Shown here: piece after piece, positions 45,701 through 64,000 of the stretch
Position numbering within the stretch: the first letter of the stretch is position 1
How the letters are laid out: each line of letters opens with the position of its first letter
Origin: Acholoe squamosa
Taxonomy: Eukaryota > Annelida > Polychaeta > Phyllodocida > Polynoidae
Assembly: GCA_949317995.1 (NCBI GenBank)
Contig: OX439049.1
Span: 12,028,395 to 12,092,394, forward strand
Reading direction: 5' to 3'
Length of the DNA: 64,000 nt
Position numbers and translations under genes: made by a program
The notes under the pieces: model-generated
Databases searched by the model: none
What the model saw: only the letters and a program-made list of their open reading frames with translations
What the model was told of the DNA's origin: nothing

Positions 45701-48700
45701 ATAATAATGAGAAATAAACTAAGAGAGCGCTGAAAATGAGCATTATCAAAAATAAATAGCACAATAATGACATTTCTTCTAACCTTTACAAGCCTTTGTC
45801 CCACTCTGCCACGTAGAGGCCCCTACTAGGTAGATCATGTTGGTGTCCTCGTTAGCCACAACATTGTGGGTGTTACCAACCTCTGAGTAGTGCTCGATGT
45901 GCTCCTCATCAGTCTCCTCAAACTTCTGGAACGTGTCAATCTGACATGAAAAATAGGATTAATCAAAGGTCATTACTTGGCATCAGTTAGTCTTCTTTTT
46001 TTTTGTATTTTTACTATTGGAAACTAGGTATATTTAAGACATTTTTGAATCACTTCCACTAAATTGTAGCTTCTGAGGGTTAAGAAACTGTGTTGAACAT
46101 GAGAAGAGGAATTGAAATAAGATACCGTAATCTCCCGCGTACAAGGCGCGTCTTATACGTGAATCAGACCGGGGATGGGTCTTAAACGCGGGAGGCAAGC
46201 TGCCTTGAGTTGGGGGTGCGCCTTATACGCGGGTTTTTCTAACATCTCAATTGGGATTAAGTCAGGTATGATGCTGATCATATATTTTTTTTTAATGCCA
46301 CAAATGAGGTGTGACCAGAAGTAGAACTTGTCTCTAACATTGTATCATCAGTTCTTTTGATTTCTTTTCCTACATTCATGTATTCTATCAATGCTGTAGC
46401 ATGTTAGAGAATGAATTTAGATCAAAACATTATCTAAACATAGTTTGAACATCTATTCTTAAGTCAAACACATAGCAAGTGTATATAAATGGTATACTGG
46501 CTCCATCTGGTGGCACTTCTAGGAACCATTCCTATTGAATACAGGATTATATGCGGGTTTTTCAAAATACCCGTTCAGGGGAGATAGGTGCGCCTTCTAC
46601 GTGAACCAGCCTTCCCTGAGTTGGGGGTGCACCTTCTACGCGGGCTGCGCCTTCTACGCGAGAGATTACGGTACAATACTTATGGCACAAATGATGCTAA
46701 TTACTCTAGCTATGACATATAATATGTAATGTATTCTTACATTTCTGAGTCGTGTGAGATCAAATATCTGTATGCCATGATTGTATGCTTCTGATCCGAT
46801 GTAGGCAAAGTTACCAACCACTTTTATATCCCTCCAGTGGCTTGAGTAGGTCCTATACATCAGAGGTGTAGCTCAAGATAATTATTTTCAAAAGTTATTG
46901 CACATCTCTTTAAATTGTAGCAATGTTATCACAAGGGGGGCCGACATTCACTTATAAGTGCATCAAATGCGAAATATCCCCACCCAGTTGTCGTAGAAAC
47001 AAAATTTAAATCAAGTAAGGGCACAGTTTAAATCACCCATATGGTACATAGACACTTATCTTTCTCATACTCCATACGGGAAACTAATCTAGGTATAGAA
47101 TGCTGAGATTGAATTTTCACCTTGAATATAGGAAGCCTAGAACCACAGGGTTCTCTGGGTCTGTGATACGTACAAAAGACGTACCAAGAGCAGTGCCCAT
47201 TAACACATACTCATCGCCATCCTCCGGGTCTGTCCAGCCCCACACGTCGTTACCCTGGATTCTGCATGGTTAAACACACTGTTTTAATAGTTATCCCTGG
47301 GGTTCATTTGCAGCCCATTTACTAATTTAGGCAGTCAACTAATTAAAAAAATTATATTCTCAAGAACATTCCAATAACAAACAAACTTAATGATAAGATT
47401 TGTTTAAAATGATGGTTTTTGCCTGCAAGACTAAACAGATGGGCTTATGCAATTGACTGATACTCTTGGCTAATGCTTTTGACTGATACTCTTGGCTAAT
47501 GCTTTTGACTGATACTCTTGGCTAATGCTTTTGACTGATACTCTTGGCTAATGCTTTTGACTGATACTCTTGGCTAATGCTTTTGACTGATACTCTTGGC
47601 TGACTCACTCAGAATGCTGAGTCGTAGCAGATTAGCTACGATCATCCACTCTAATCTTAAGGGTTTCAAGTTGAAGTGGTTTGAGTTGTACCATGTTGAG
47701 ATATGCCTTGCAGTGCTGGTAAAAGCAGTTGAAAGCAATATTTGATGAGTTTCAGGGGATGGTGTAATAGGTGATGGCTTTGTGGACTGTAACTTACGGT
47801 TCATAGAGCTGCATTCCTCCCGTGAGATCCCCAAAATTGAGTAAAGACATCATGTCAATGTTCCTACAGGGATAGTTACCAGCAAGTCCTGTAGGTTCAA
47901 AGCATATCAGAAAATTTTAAATAAAAAGCTTCATTGGGAGGTTTAGCTACACCATTTCCTAGCACTTGTTATACCGTTTAAAAAAAAAAAAACACGCCAA
48001 AATGTGCTCTCCAAAACTGTTTTTGGAGAATTTATTACATTTCTAGGTTTTTCTAGAACACACTTTTAACGCTTTTATGCACAATCAAAAACTTTATAAA
48101 AACGTCCATAAATCATTTCACCTTCCAAAACCCTTTCATCTACACAAAAGAAGTACAATATAGAACTTGAATCTCAATCAACCACCTACCATTTACACAT
48201 TGTTTGTAGCCCGATGTAGCAGATTGGTCATTCTCTGGACAGCTGTGACTGCTTGTACATGTCTGCCTGTTCCGCCAGGTGATTTTCTTCATCTTGATGC
48301 TCTGCCTCATACGAATCCGTCCTATGTCAGGACCTGTCGTGGCTCTCATTCTGTGGACATAAGTCTGACCGGTGGAATTACCACTCGGCGGACAGGGTGG
48401 ACTACGCACACATTCACCCCAATCAGACCATTTGGAGACTTCACATTCTGAAAGGGAATAGACTATCCACCTGGCAGAAACATTTTTCTAATGTTGAGAC
48501 GGGGTTTTACGTAAAAAGCATTGTTTCTCTGCCAAGTGAGTTTTGTATATTCAAAAGAAAGTAAAACTACTAGTGTCTTTAAAGTGACCAGGAGTAGGAT
48601 TGCTATGGTCCTCTAAAATGTACCACTTAGAATAAATGTGGCAAAACCTGTCAAAGTTAATCTTCCAAAATAATGATATTAATATTAACACCCTAACAAG

Positions 48701-49688
48701 AAAAGAAGAAAAATTATGAAAAAGGTGGTACTGGCATAAGGCCGGACACCATTGCTATGTCCCTATGCATGGGTGCTCAAAATTTTCAGGATGTCATGCC
48801 ATCACATTTTAGGAAGGATGGGGCATCACTTCGTCACTTTTTATGTCTATCATTATGTCAATGTACTGGGATCGGTTGACATTGTCCCCGTCTGTCATTT
48901 TTTAAAACCCCTTCGTCACAAACTTCACTTTTTAAAACCCCTTCATCACAACCATCACTTTTTTTTCCATGTATACATAATACAGGCACTGCTATTCAGT
49001 TCAGGCTTCCAGTGCTTGGCATAAGCATACCTCACACCTCATGGATTTGATTTATTTACCTGGTGCCTGGTCCACTTCCCACCACTTGGTATCATCCTGG
49101 GCAATGGCAAAGGGGATGGAGATCACCACCACACAGACGGACAGGAGTACCACAACTGTACACTGCCAAAGAAACATAGACAACATGTATCAAGTCTACT
49201 TCAAATTGTACCTTAACAAATAGACGTGGATAAACACATGAGTCTACTTACATCTGTACCCAAAGATTGAAAGAAGCACTGACAAGAGTTCACAGTGATA
49301 GATAAATGTCAATATTTGTTTACAAGTAGATGTATCACACTCATACCTTGCCAAGAGGAAAGAGGCAATATACATCAAAAGCATTAGCGAATGCATATTC
49401 TTTTCCTATCAAATGACAAATATGAACGATGTTAAAATATACTAAAAATGGGGAAACAGCATGCTTGTATACTACCAAAGAAATGTTTACACTATTTCTA
49501 AGAAGATGTCGGCCTACCATTTTGTATCTGACAGGTGACGTAGACGATATTTCTAAAAAGTTGTAAGATTTGTTTCATGTGTTTTTATGAAGACGCACAA
49601 ATAAAAACCGATACTCAAAAAGTTGTGTTCAAATGCACCCAAAAAGCAGTTATCACTATGGAAAGGTTCGCTTCTAACTCACCTTCAT
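39732..49688 (-). CDS. Secreted LVIVD beta-propeller with TSP1-like ends, copy C (complete)
   Basis: Exons, 5' to 3' on the minus strand: 49688-49683, 49162-49060, 48447-48190, 47888-47798, 47261-47121, 46852-46741, 45940-45784, 45566-45464, 44934-44793, 42834-42761, 41988-41823, 40966-40864, 39925-39732. Phase is continuous, 549 residues plus TAA. The first exon gives only Met-Lys before a donor; exon 2 completes a signal peptide (MKCTVVVLLSVCVVVISIPF, then AIA/QDD). Exon 3 is a TSP1-like module (CEVSKWSDWGECVRSPPC). Exons 5-13 carry propeller blades with LVIVD-type strands: ITDPENPVVLGFL, GIQIFDLTRLRN, MVDVSNPTKPEFVGCY, LTIVDVTN, LVWNVTKLMQPQVI. The end is Cys-rich (GGKCPHPIETRPCQPKSC). The blades closely resemble bacterial 'choice-of-anchor B family' proteins, whose biochemical role is unknown. 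Secreted or extracellular; ligand unknown. Confidence 0.93.
40005..40375. mobile_element. TCAGGGAAA-word element (eroded)
   Basis: 'ggtcaggggaaatcagggaaag' 'tcagggaaaataaagtggtca' at the left and 'ggtcagggaaaattatcattt' with 'tgtgggaaccatgt' at the right, parallel to the 27937 element (GTGGGAACC end). It lies in the last intron of propeller copy C. Confidence 0.55.
40590..40696 (+). mobile_element. SINE-like dispersed repeat, 3' half
   Basis: 'gcacatatatgcgcgggcact', 'gatatgaccttagctgtcga' and 'ttgtctattactcact' match the copies at 23225 and 31550. Confidence 0.6.
42898..43957. repeat. Cluster of GGTGCGTTCGG elements (three direct, one inverted)
   Basis: Each unit runs from 'gcgttcgggcagcggttttct', 'tgcattatgggtaggggtgac', 'ctcgaacgctaactacac', 'ccaggtctggctaggtacca' to 'ggatcaacattgacccacatg', 'ccttacaaaccagcattgatc' and 'cctcggccgtactccgaacgcacc'. 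Left starts are near 42898, 43255 and 43412; the inverted unit occupies about 43780-43957, and partial right halves lie at 43140-43255 and 43675-43775. It fills part of the 2-kb intron of propeller copy C. A 172-codon frame through it is an artefact. Confidence 0.8.
44413..44515. repeat. TCAGATGAGATCTCATCTGA palindromes
   Basis: A perfect 20-bp palindrome near 44414 is followed by the variants 'ttcagatgatctcatctgaa' and 'attcagatgagatct' within 100 bp, and then by 'gggggctctgccccccaacc'. Confidence 0.7.
46123..46673. mobile_element. 551-bp TATAAGGCGC element, asymmetric ends, opposite orientation
   Basis: Left end type B (TACCGTAATCTCCCGCGTAC with 'gggtttttctaacatctcaatt') and right end type A inverted ('gcgccttctacgcgagagatt' then 'acggta'). 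These are the two ends of the 34952-35840 element turned around. Its ~290-bp interior is unique AT-rich DNA rather than the 86-bp satellite. It lies in the intron between the propeller C exons at 45784-45940 and 46741-46852. Confidence 0.75.
47452..47605. repeat. 26-bp tandem repeat, ~6 copies
   Basis: TTGACTGATACTCTTGGCTA then ATGCTT repeats almost perfectly in an intron of propeller copy C. Confidence 0.92.
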
Positions 49689-49881
49689 TGTCGTCTTGAT
49701 GCCACTCTGGGCTGTTATGCCACCAGACTAATATAAGGAGTGTGAAGCCATTGCAGATGTTTGTTGTCACCTTAACCTCCATCACGTGTATCTGTTCAAA
49801 CAGACAGGTTGCTGCCTCCCTTTTATTATTATTAAAGAAAATAATACAAAACAAAAGATCCACTGTTGCTGAGTGAAAAGG

Positions 49882-50048
49882 GGCCATCCATATATGACGT
49901 CATGCAAAATTGACCATTTTTGCCCCTCCCCCTCGTGATGTTTTTTTTGTTGCCAATTTTGCAATGCTGAAGGTATATGGAAAATTAATTTCATCATGCT
50001 GGGCCTGACCCCGCCCCCCTCCAGCATGACGTCATTTCTAGATGGCCC
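49882..50048. mobile_element. GGGCCATC...TGACGTCA foldback element
   Basis: Ends GGGCCATCCATATATGACGT then CATGC, and inverted GCATGACGTCATTTCTAGAT then GGCCC. The interior 'gaccatttttgcccctccccc' and 'gggcctgaccccgccccc' are partly complementary. It lies 200 bp upstream of the start codon of propeller copy C. Elements with such GGCC-CAT...TGACGT ends are widespread in animals (recalled). Confidence 0.75.
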
Positions 50049-50666
50049 TATTGGGGAACGAACACAGTACCCACATTGGATGTCGATCAGTATAAAACGG
50101 ATTAAAAAACAACAAACAAAAACAGTAGTACTCTATTTGTGCAGGTGAAGAAAGTAATCGGTCTATATAAACAGGCTACATTACTTCAGACAATGGTAGA
50201 GGAAGTGCAAACCACTTCAGGAAATAAGTCTTTGATGCAGCGTATTGCTTTTAATGTCCCAAAGCATCTTACTCCGTATGTTTGCATCATTTGAACAGAG
50301 CACTGCATGGTGAGTAACTCGCCATTTATAGAGGTTGATCTTACTGGGTTCATACACACATTTGTGTCATTTAATGCTGGCTAGTTATTCGCTGGTGCTT
50401 TGTCACAGGACTATGGGAAATTGGTACCAAATAGAAATCAAGTATTGATGCTATCATGCCATTATTTTAAAGGGTTGAAATTAGAAGGGTCTGTTACAGG
50501 GTTCAGGTTATTTCCTCTGTTATATCAATAGGAGCTAAGGTAGTTTATTTCAGGGAAGAGTGCTATCTCCTTTGGTGTTGTCATATGAGTACAATTTAAG
50601 AAGAGGTTAGAATTTGTGTATCTTTAACTTGAATTTCATTTAATCACACTTTTATATCAGTCAAGA

Positions 50667-51903
50667 GGAATAGAACCCAAGCAAACACATATGTCATGTT
50701 TCTAAAAGGAACCAATGTTCTTTTGCTGTTTATTTCCTCAATTCTATTTTCATTTTTTGACTTAATAGATTTTATATGTTAAGTTTATTTTCTGCTAACA
50801 CCCCTTGGGGATGCAGGGACAGGTTTTCATTGGGTGTGGGCACTTGCCACCATCATCAGCCTCTTCGATCTCTCACCAGTGTTATTGCTCACCATATGCC
50901 TTCTTTGAGGCTATCACCTTGTTGATAGAGTAGGTATTGGGTTTAAGGACGTAGAGACCAAACTCTATGGAACTCACTGGCACAATACCTGCATGGCAGA
51001 AAGATATATAAAACTTGAGCAATGCATCGATACAAATTCTTTAAGGTAAAATTGTGACAATTTCATTCGAGTACATGTACATGTGTATGATAGGTCTTAG
51101 AATTGAAACCTTCCTGTTTTTGATTAGTTTTTGTATAGGGGAATCTGCTCATCCACATTCCTTTAATGTGGGTTAGGGAATTATCAAATTTAGACCTCTC
51201 CAATGTAAATATACATAGCTCTAAGAATAGAGGCCTGTACAGATAGTAGAGGGAAATGTAGTTACCTGACTTGAAGTAGGGTAGTTGCTCCAGGTGCCAC
51301 CAAAATTAGCTGTAGTTTTTGAGGGAAGCACATAGAAATAGGCCACTTCCTTCATGTCCCAGTTAGACTGTAAGGGACAGGAGTAGGATTTTTAGTAAAT
51401 GCGATATTCTATATATCAGTCAGTCATCTCCATTTGAACTCTCTATCCCTGTGGCCAGATTATTTTACCGCCACAGTGCTCTACCATCTTTATACTTCAG
51501 ATAACTGCCCGGTTTGATAATTGTCCAACCTTTGTCTGAAACACAGTAGGCCCATTAGTAAGTACCTGTGTGTATGACCTCAAAAGATTTCGTAGTTTAT
51601 ATTTTCATTAAAATAATAGCTCTGTATATGAAAAAAAATATACAAGTACTCACACCCTGTCCACTAGTTTCTCTTGAGCCATTAATTACCATATGATTAC
51701 AAATTTCCTCGAATGACTACTGAGATATGAACTGACCTGGTCGAAATGAATGATTCTGAGGCCTGCCTCATAGTTCGACTGGTAGGAAAGGTTACCCACG
51801 ATAATACTGGTTGTGGTCTATTGCCTCTTCATGAGACCAGAATTCCTTGATGAGTTTGGGTGCCATTAGTTTGGACACATCTCACACCAGAGTCCTTGTG
51901 TGT
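50667..51903 (-). pseudogene. Dead third copy of the propeller gene (exons 11-13 only)
   Basis: Exon-13 homologue 51-bp-for-bp length 194 (50988-50795) has in-frame TAA and TGA where the live copies read Arg/Trp codons. Exon-12 homologue (51367-51266, 102 nt) lacks one base. Exon-11 homologue (51903-51737, 167 nt) has one extra base and a TGG-to-TGA stop in the VWDV segment, and its splice acceptor reads AC instead of AG. It is closer to copy D than to C (SSIEFGLY, TYSINK, ASKKAYGEQ). The 3' flank at 50667-50755 also matches D's flank at 53247-53330, so the duplication included downstream DNA. Confidence 0.9.
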
Positions 51904-52449
51904 GTGGAATGGATTGTATGTTGTCAATGCATGGAGAATATGTAAAGTATACTGCAAATTTTATAATTGGTCATAAAGCTTTAGTGAAGAAATTTTCTGG
52001 TTAATCTAAAAGGTGCTTACATATGCTTTTTGAGGTCTATTTCTGTATTGATTCTGCTATAGATAAAACATTTTCTTTTCATTTATCTGTTTTCTTAAAT
52101 CGTGAATGCAAAATTTGTATACATGAATACCAGTGTTGTGGGTCACATTGATTACCTGACAATTTAAGCATAGGAATTCTGCTTGATGTTTAACTGATCC
52201 CCCTTCTCTATCATATTCTTCATTTCCAACAAAACAAAGAGCAGCCCTTTGGGCAAGTCCTTAATGACATGGCAGCCCATAACAGGTGCCCTTAGACTTA
52301 GTGTCATCTCAATATATGACCAAATAAGGTCACCATCTCAGCCGGCCAACAGCTGGCAGCCATCATGGAACATGATACAAGTGGTGAAAAAGAAGAACCT
52401 AGATTTTTTTACTCCAAGCTCTGATCCAACTAGATAAAAAGACAACAAT

Positions 52450-52880
52450 TTTGTACGGTGGCCCAAGAGTGCTGTGTTTCGCGTTTGTATGTTTGTGTGT
52501 TTACATGTTTCATGTTTTGTCTTTTCATATTTTTGTGTTTCGCATTTCCTTGTTTCATGTTTGGATTTTTCATCTTTTCATGTTTGTTTGTTTTGATATT
52601 TGGCACTTTGTGTTTGCATGTTTCATGTTTGGATGTTTGGTCTTTTCAAGTTTCACTGTTTAACTGTTTTGACCTTTGACACTTGGTGTGCCATGTTTTT
52701 GAGTTTGCATGTTTGATCTTTTCACGTTGTTGTGTTTCACGTTTCAGTATTTTCTTGCTTCATGTTTGGTCTTTTCAGTTTTGACTGTTTTGACATTTCA
52801 CACTTTGCGTTTTGCATTTGTGAGTTTGTATGCTTGCATTTTTGGTCTTTTCAAGTTTCAGTGTTTCCTTGTTTCAAATA
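52450..52880. repeat. Degenerate T/G-rich array (CATGTTT/TTTCAC words)
   Basis: Irregular ~18-40 bp units built of 'catgttt', 'gtttcac', 'tggtcttttca' and 'tgttttgac'. All forward frames are open but encode only Phe/Cys/Val-rich low-complexity strings. It lies between the pseudogene and propeller copy D. Confidence 0.75.
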
Positions 52881-53317
52881 CTTCAATACTAAATTTTGCT
52901 ATATATGTAACTGTACTACCCATACTTTGTAATAAAAGCCAACAGTTAAAAGTAGACTGACCATGACTGGTTTTGTGTGATTCAACAACTTAGCAGTATT
53001 GTAAATAAAACAGTATATGTACAAAAAACGTTGCAAAACGTTTCAGAACATTCCCCTTTGGCTCTTTATCATGGCAAAACATTTTAAAACGTTGAAAACG
53101 TTTTTTTTTACTTTAAATAAAGTTTTTTTTTGCTGAGTGGGAATATACTCTCAAAAAAAGAATTTGTATCAGTAAATTACCTCTTTACTCTCTTTCAAGA
53201 CATTAATTAATTGAGACCCTATATTAAGGGCCAAGCAACCAAAAGATATAGATCCCAAACAAACACATCTGTTTCTTAAAGGACTCAACATCCTTTTTCT
53301 GTTTATTTCCTCAATTC

Positions 53318-53698
53318 TATACTAGTGTAGAGGTACGGTATATCCTATATATATTATGGTTCTTTGGCGCGGTGGGTGAGTCAGCCAGCCGGGTTCAGCC
53401 CTCCGCTTGTCAGATAGGTGGCATCACCGATCCGGGAGGTGAGAGGGTAGCACGGTGTGGTGCCACTGCTCCTACCTATTAAAGTGACAGGGCTCAGTCG
53501 CCGCGTCAGAGTTTGCTCCGTCGTCTCTATGTACACACACTCAAAGCTTCCAAAATCATTCAGTATCTGATCAGGACACCTTTCGCTATCTCCGAGTTGC
53601 CGCTGATTGTATGTAGAATAAACCCTGTTGGCATACACCCAAACTACCTTTCGTTACTTATCTGTTAAAACGAAACCGAATCCACCACACTGTTTTTA
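53318..53698. mobile_element. Insertion in the 3' flank of copy D, possible solo LTR
   Basis: Alignment with the pseudogene's flank shows an empty site: 'cctcaattctat' is followed directly by T-rich DNA at 50755, while here ~380 bp intervene. The insert begins near TGTAGAGGTACGGTATATCC, contains 'gtcgccgcgtcagagtttgctccg' and an AATAAA (53611), and ends near 'ccaccaca'. The TG...CA ends and a late polyadenylation signal fit a solo LTR. The target duplication is not clear. Confidence 0.5.
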
Positions 53699-53734
53699 TT
53701 TTTTTTATTTGATATATGATAAGTCCTTTTCCAG

Positions 53735-61185
<7,451 letters not shown>

Positions 61186-64000
61186 CTGAAATATACATGA
61201 AGCGTGTATCATTTAGGACATGGCATGACACAAGAGTGGTAATATGCCATCCATATGGTAATGATTTATTTTGGAGAAATGGGGAACTAAGCATGCACAC
61301 ATCCAAAGCTGAAAATAGGAATCCATTATGTACCAAAATTCAAAAGGATGTGGGTGGCAATGATGACTTGCAGATTAGCTAGAGGGGAAAGACTATTGAT
61401 TAAGAACTTATATCAACTGCATGGGAGCCTATCAAAGGCTTATTATGTTCACCCAGTGCTACAATAAAATGCCGTAATTCATAAGCCCAGTGGTTAACCT
61501 CTGTAAACTCTGTCATGAAGACATTTTCTCTAGCCACCCTATATAACAGGAATTTGTTCTCAGAGAAAGGACTGTGCTTACTCAGTCACTGTTTTGGACA
61601 TTTATCATTAGGCCATATGTTACGTTAACAGTGGTAGACATAGTAAGATATAAACAGCAGTGTGTGTCAACAAGGGAAAGGGGACCTCCGAAGGGGGCCG
61701 CATAGAGGTCCTTTTCCCTCCTGAAAGTGCCGGGGGGGGGTGTTATGCTGCATTTTAGCAGCATACAATAGCACAAACTTGAAACTGTCCACAGATTCTA
61801 TAGAAACCCCTTTCATATGATAACCATAGAGGGTGCTACAAAATTTCCACAGAACACATTTTGACCGCAAAACCTCTCACGTCCCAGCAAATTGTCCTCG
61901 TCAACCTGTGTGAAGTGGCTCACACATGTCGCTAGATGGAACACGATGTCGTTATAGCACAAGATCACCAGGAATAGCAATTGCTATGCCACGTAAGTCT
62001 AACACACAGTGGCGAAAGATGACGGAATAAGTTATCACTTAAAAAGGAGTCACCATTGATGACCAATCATGGCAACAGATGACGATAATTTGCTGGGCTA
62101 TTGTCCACATTTTGTTCCCTGTGGAGTAAACGTCATGTTACGCGATAGGTGGGGGTATAGGTGTATTTTAAACAGTGCAAAAATATTCTTTATGCTGTGT
62201 TTCGTTTTCAGCATACAAGTACATGTTTCAAATATGTAGGTTAGGTGGCATTTTGTGGTCTTTAAGAAAATGGAATTTTGCACACATATTTCAGAATTAA
62301 TGCACGATCTATGGCCCTAATCTGAGAGGCTCAAGACTACATAGAATCAATTTTCATTTCCAACAAGCTTGAAATTTTGCCATAATCCTCCTGAACTGAC
62401 GATGAATTGTATTCACTCGTGGAATTCTGGAGTGACCCTAGATTATCCTAAACGTGACTTAAAACATCTGTAACTATTTCATACCCCCACCCCCCCAAAA
62501 AAAGAGTAATATTTTTGGGCTCGCCTTAGTTGGATATGCAGATCCTGATAAACCCAGATGTCCTATTTTATCAGTATTTGGTCTACCTATCATGGCGTTG
62601 ACCCACACCGCAAAGTTCTCTATTTACAGGAAATAGGTGGGGACAAAAACAGTGTTATAATCGAAGTAATTCATATAATGGTGACATGCAGCTTAGGAAC
62701 ACTTTGATATTCACCAGGGAAATGGACAACTTTTGATGGGTATTTTGAAACATATGCCATGAGACGAATGACAGACTCCATTTGAGTTTTCATTCGAAAT
62801 ATCTAGTTCACTAATTGGCGGATCCGGGGATGGGGGGCTTGACCTTCCCACCTTAAACAGAAAGAGGGAGAGAGACGGGGGAAGAAGAAAGTGGGGAAAA
62901 TAGTTGAAAAGAAGGCACTAAGATATGGTGGTTTAGATGGTAGATATCACATTTAAATCTAAATGGGTATGTCAAAATGTGCCAGAATACACGATTTTAA
63001 GTCTAAAACATCAAAACCTCATATCTTGCTCCCCTATCTCCTAGGAAATCCTGCAGGGCCCCCTACTGCTTAACATTATAGATCTGAGTATATTCCGTAT
63101 TGGCCTGTACAAGTGCCTGGGGCGCTCATTGATTTCAAGTAGTCCAAACCATCGGCGTTTCTTCAAAACTTAGATTATAGTGTATTTTAAAATTTCAAAG
63201 CCCTTGTACCCCTGGCGCTTATTGAAGACTGGCGCTTATTCAAGACCCGACACTTATAAAGGCTATTGCAGTACACAAATGAGCACCACAGAGATATTAT
63301 TTTCCAATGATATTAAGTGTCATTACATGCACACGTCATTTTAAACCTGATAATCCTAAATATGTGATATGCAGTGTGTGATTCTGTTCTTTCCAGAAGG
63401 TCCCTGTGCCCAATAAAAAAAGAAAAGAAAATAACAACCATTCCATAATGTCAAATGTGATAACAGATGGATAAGTGGCTATGACCTCTTATTGAATTCA
63501 AGAGTGGCAATCAATGGATCCATCCCAACTATGAGAAATATTCATGTACCTGCATCGAATCTAAGAGGTGTCCCCTTTCCAAAATTGATAAACGATCAAG
63601 TTCCCGTACTAAGGCAAAAAAAACGTGTGTTTCCAGTAACATGAATTCAAATTTATGCCAGGGTCGGTAGGTCGGATTTTTCTTTTTTAATTTTTTTTTG
63701 CTGAACCATATTTTGGCTTATATGTTGAATTGTTATTGTTGATAATTACGTTATGAATACTCATAATCAATTTCGTCAATCATACCAGCTTAACCTTAAA
63801 ACCTTGGGCAGAAACTGTGCATTCTATACTTAGACACAAGCAAATTCCAAAAAGATAGCAGAAATATGATAGTGATGTGGAGGAATAATGAAAAGATTTT
63901 GAAAAATGAAATATGAGAGGTAGGTCAAGCGACAAGACACTAAACTTTTCACTAAATGCAATAAATAGTAATTAGATTTTCAAGGTCTTTAATTATCCAT
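61186..64000. other. Region upstream of copy D, no gene recognised
   Basis: No segment matching the signal-peptide exons of copy C was seen. 63105-63265 holds 'ggggcgctcattgatttc', 'ctggcgcttattgaagac' and 'tggcgcttattcaagaccc', a repeated GGCGCTTATT-AAGAC word probably from another dispersed element. The remainder is unique AT-rich DNA and could be intron 2 of copy D. Confidence 0.4.

Noticed and set aside
52451..52960. Phe/Cys-rich hydrophobic frames that look like membrane proteins
   Set aside because: They come from a degenerate CATGTTT array; hydrophobicity reflects T-rich codons.
61186..64000. Signal-peptide exons for copy D
   Set aside because: I looked for an equivalent of copy C's Met-Lys exon and its WWEVDQAP exon and found none convincing, so I left the 5' end open.

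Overview
This is animal nuclear DNA. Coding sequence is split into short exons with GT..AG introns, and the proteins are typical metazoan families. Introns and intergenic DNA are crowded with foldback transposons, LINE remnants, minisatellites and microsatellites. The gene content and repeat style suggest a marine invertebrate, perhaps a non-vertebrate deuterostome such as a lancelet or hemichordate. That guess is weak because no species-diagnostic sequence was recognised.

Layout. (1) 1-4.6 kb: a broken non-LTR retrotransposon with a reverse transcriptase fragment, a LINE-like 3' tail, a nested foldback element and two tandem arrays (a ~38-bp and a 21-bp/84-bp unit). (2) 5.1-14.8 kb, + strand: an MBOAT1/MBOAT2-type lysophospholipid acyltransferase in 12 recognised exons with continuous phase (494 codons plus stop); only the short first coding exon was not found. 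(3) 14.8-30.6 kb: a long gene-poor stretch of foldback elements, several nested in each other, with a near-perfect 75-nt palindrome. (4) 30.6-34.5 kb, + strand: a complete six-exon, 447-aa single-pass membrane protein with signal peptide, divergent CUB-like domain, LDL-receptor class A module, transmembrane helix and a cytoplasmic tail with Tyr motifs and a 9-residue tandem repeat. (5) 34.7-39.7 kb: repeats, including a transposon-like unit filled with an 86-bp GC-rich satellite and a 1-kb array of a 17-bp unit. (6) 39.7-61.2 kb, - strand: two tandem paralogues of a secreted beta-propeller protein related to the bacterial 'choice-of-anchor B' (LVIVD-repeat) family, with thrombospondin type-1-like cysteine modules at both ends. 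The proximal copy is complete (13 exons, 549 aa). The distal copy has 11 exons and its 5' end was not found. A dead fragment of a third copy lies between them. (7) 61.2-64 kb: no recognised gene.

The acyltransferase, the receptor-like protein and the propeller pair have no evident functional link; this is ordinary eukaryotic gene neighbourhood rather than an operon. The most unusual items are the propeller family (per-blade His motifs, what looks like a TSP1 module split between the two ends, and a pseudogene between the copies), the uncharacterised CUB-LDLa receptor with candidate SH2-docking sites, and the foldback transposon families whose ends are built of repeated TATAAGGCGC-like words or of AACCCTTTAAGGG/ATGATGCAT words that also appear amplified as a minisatellite.
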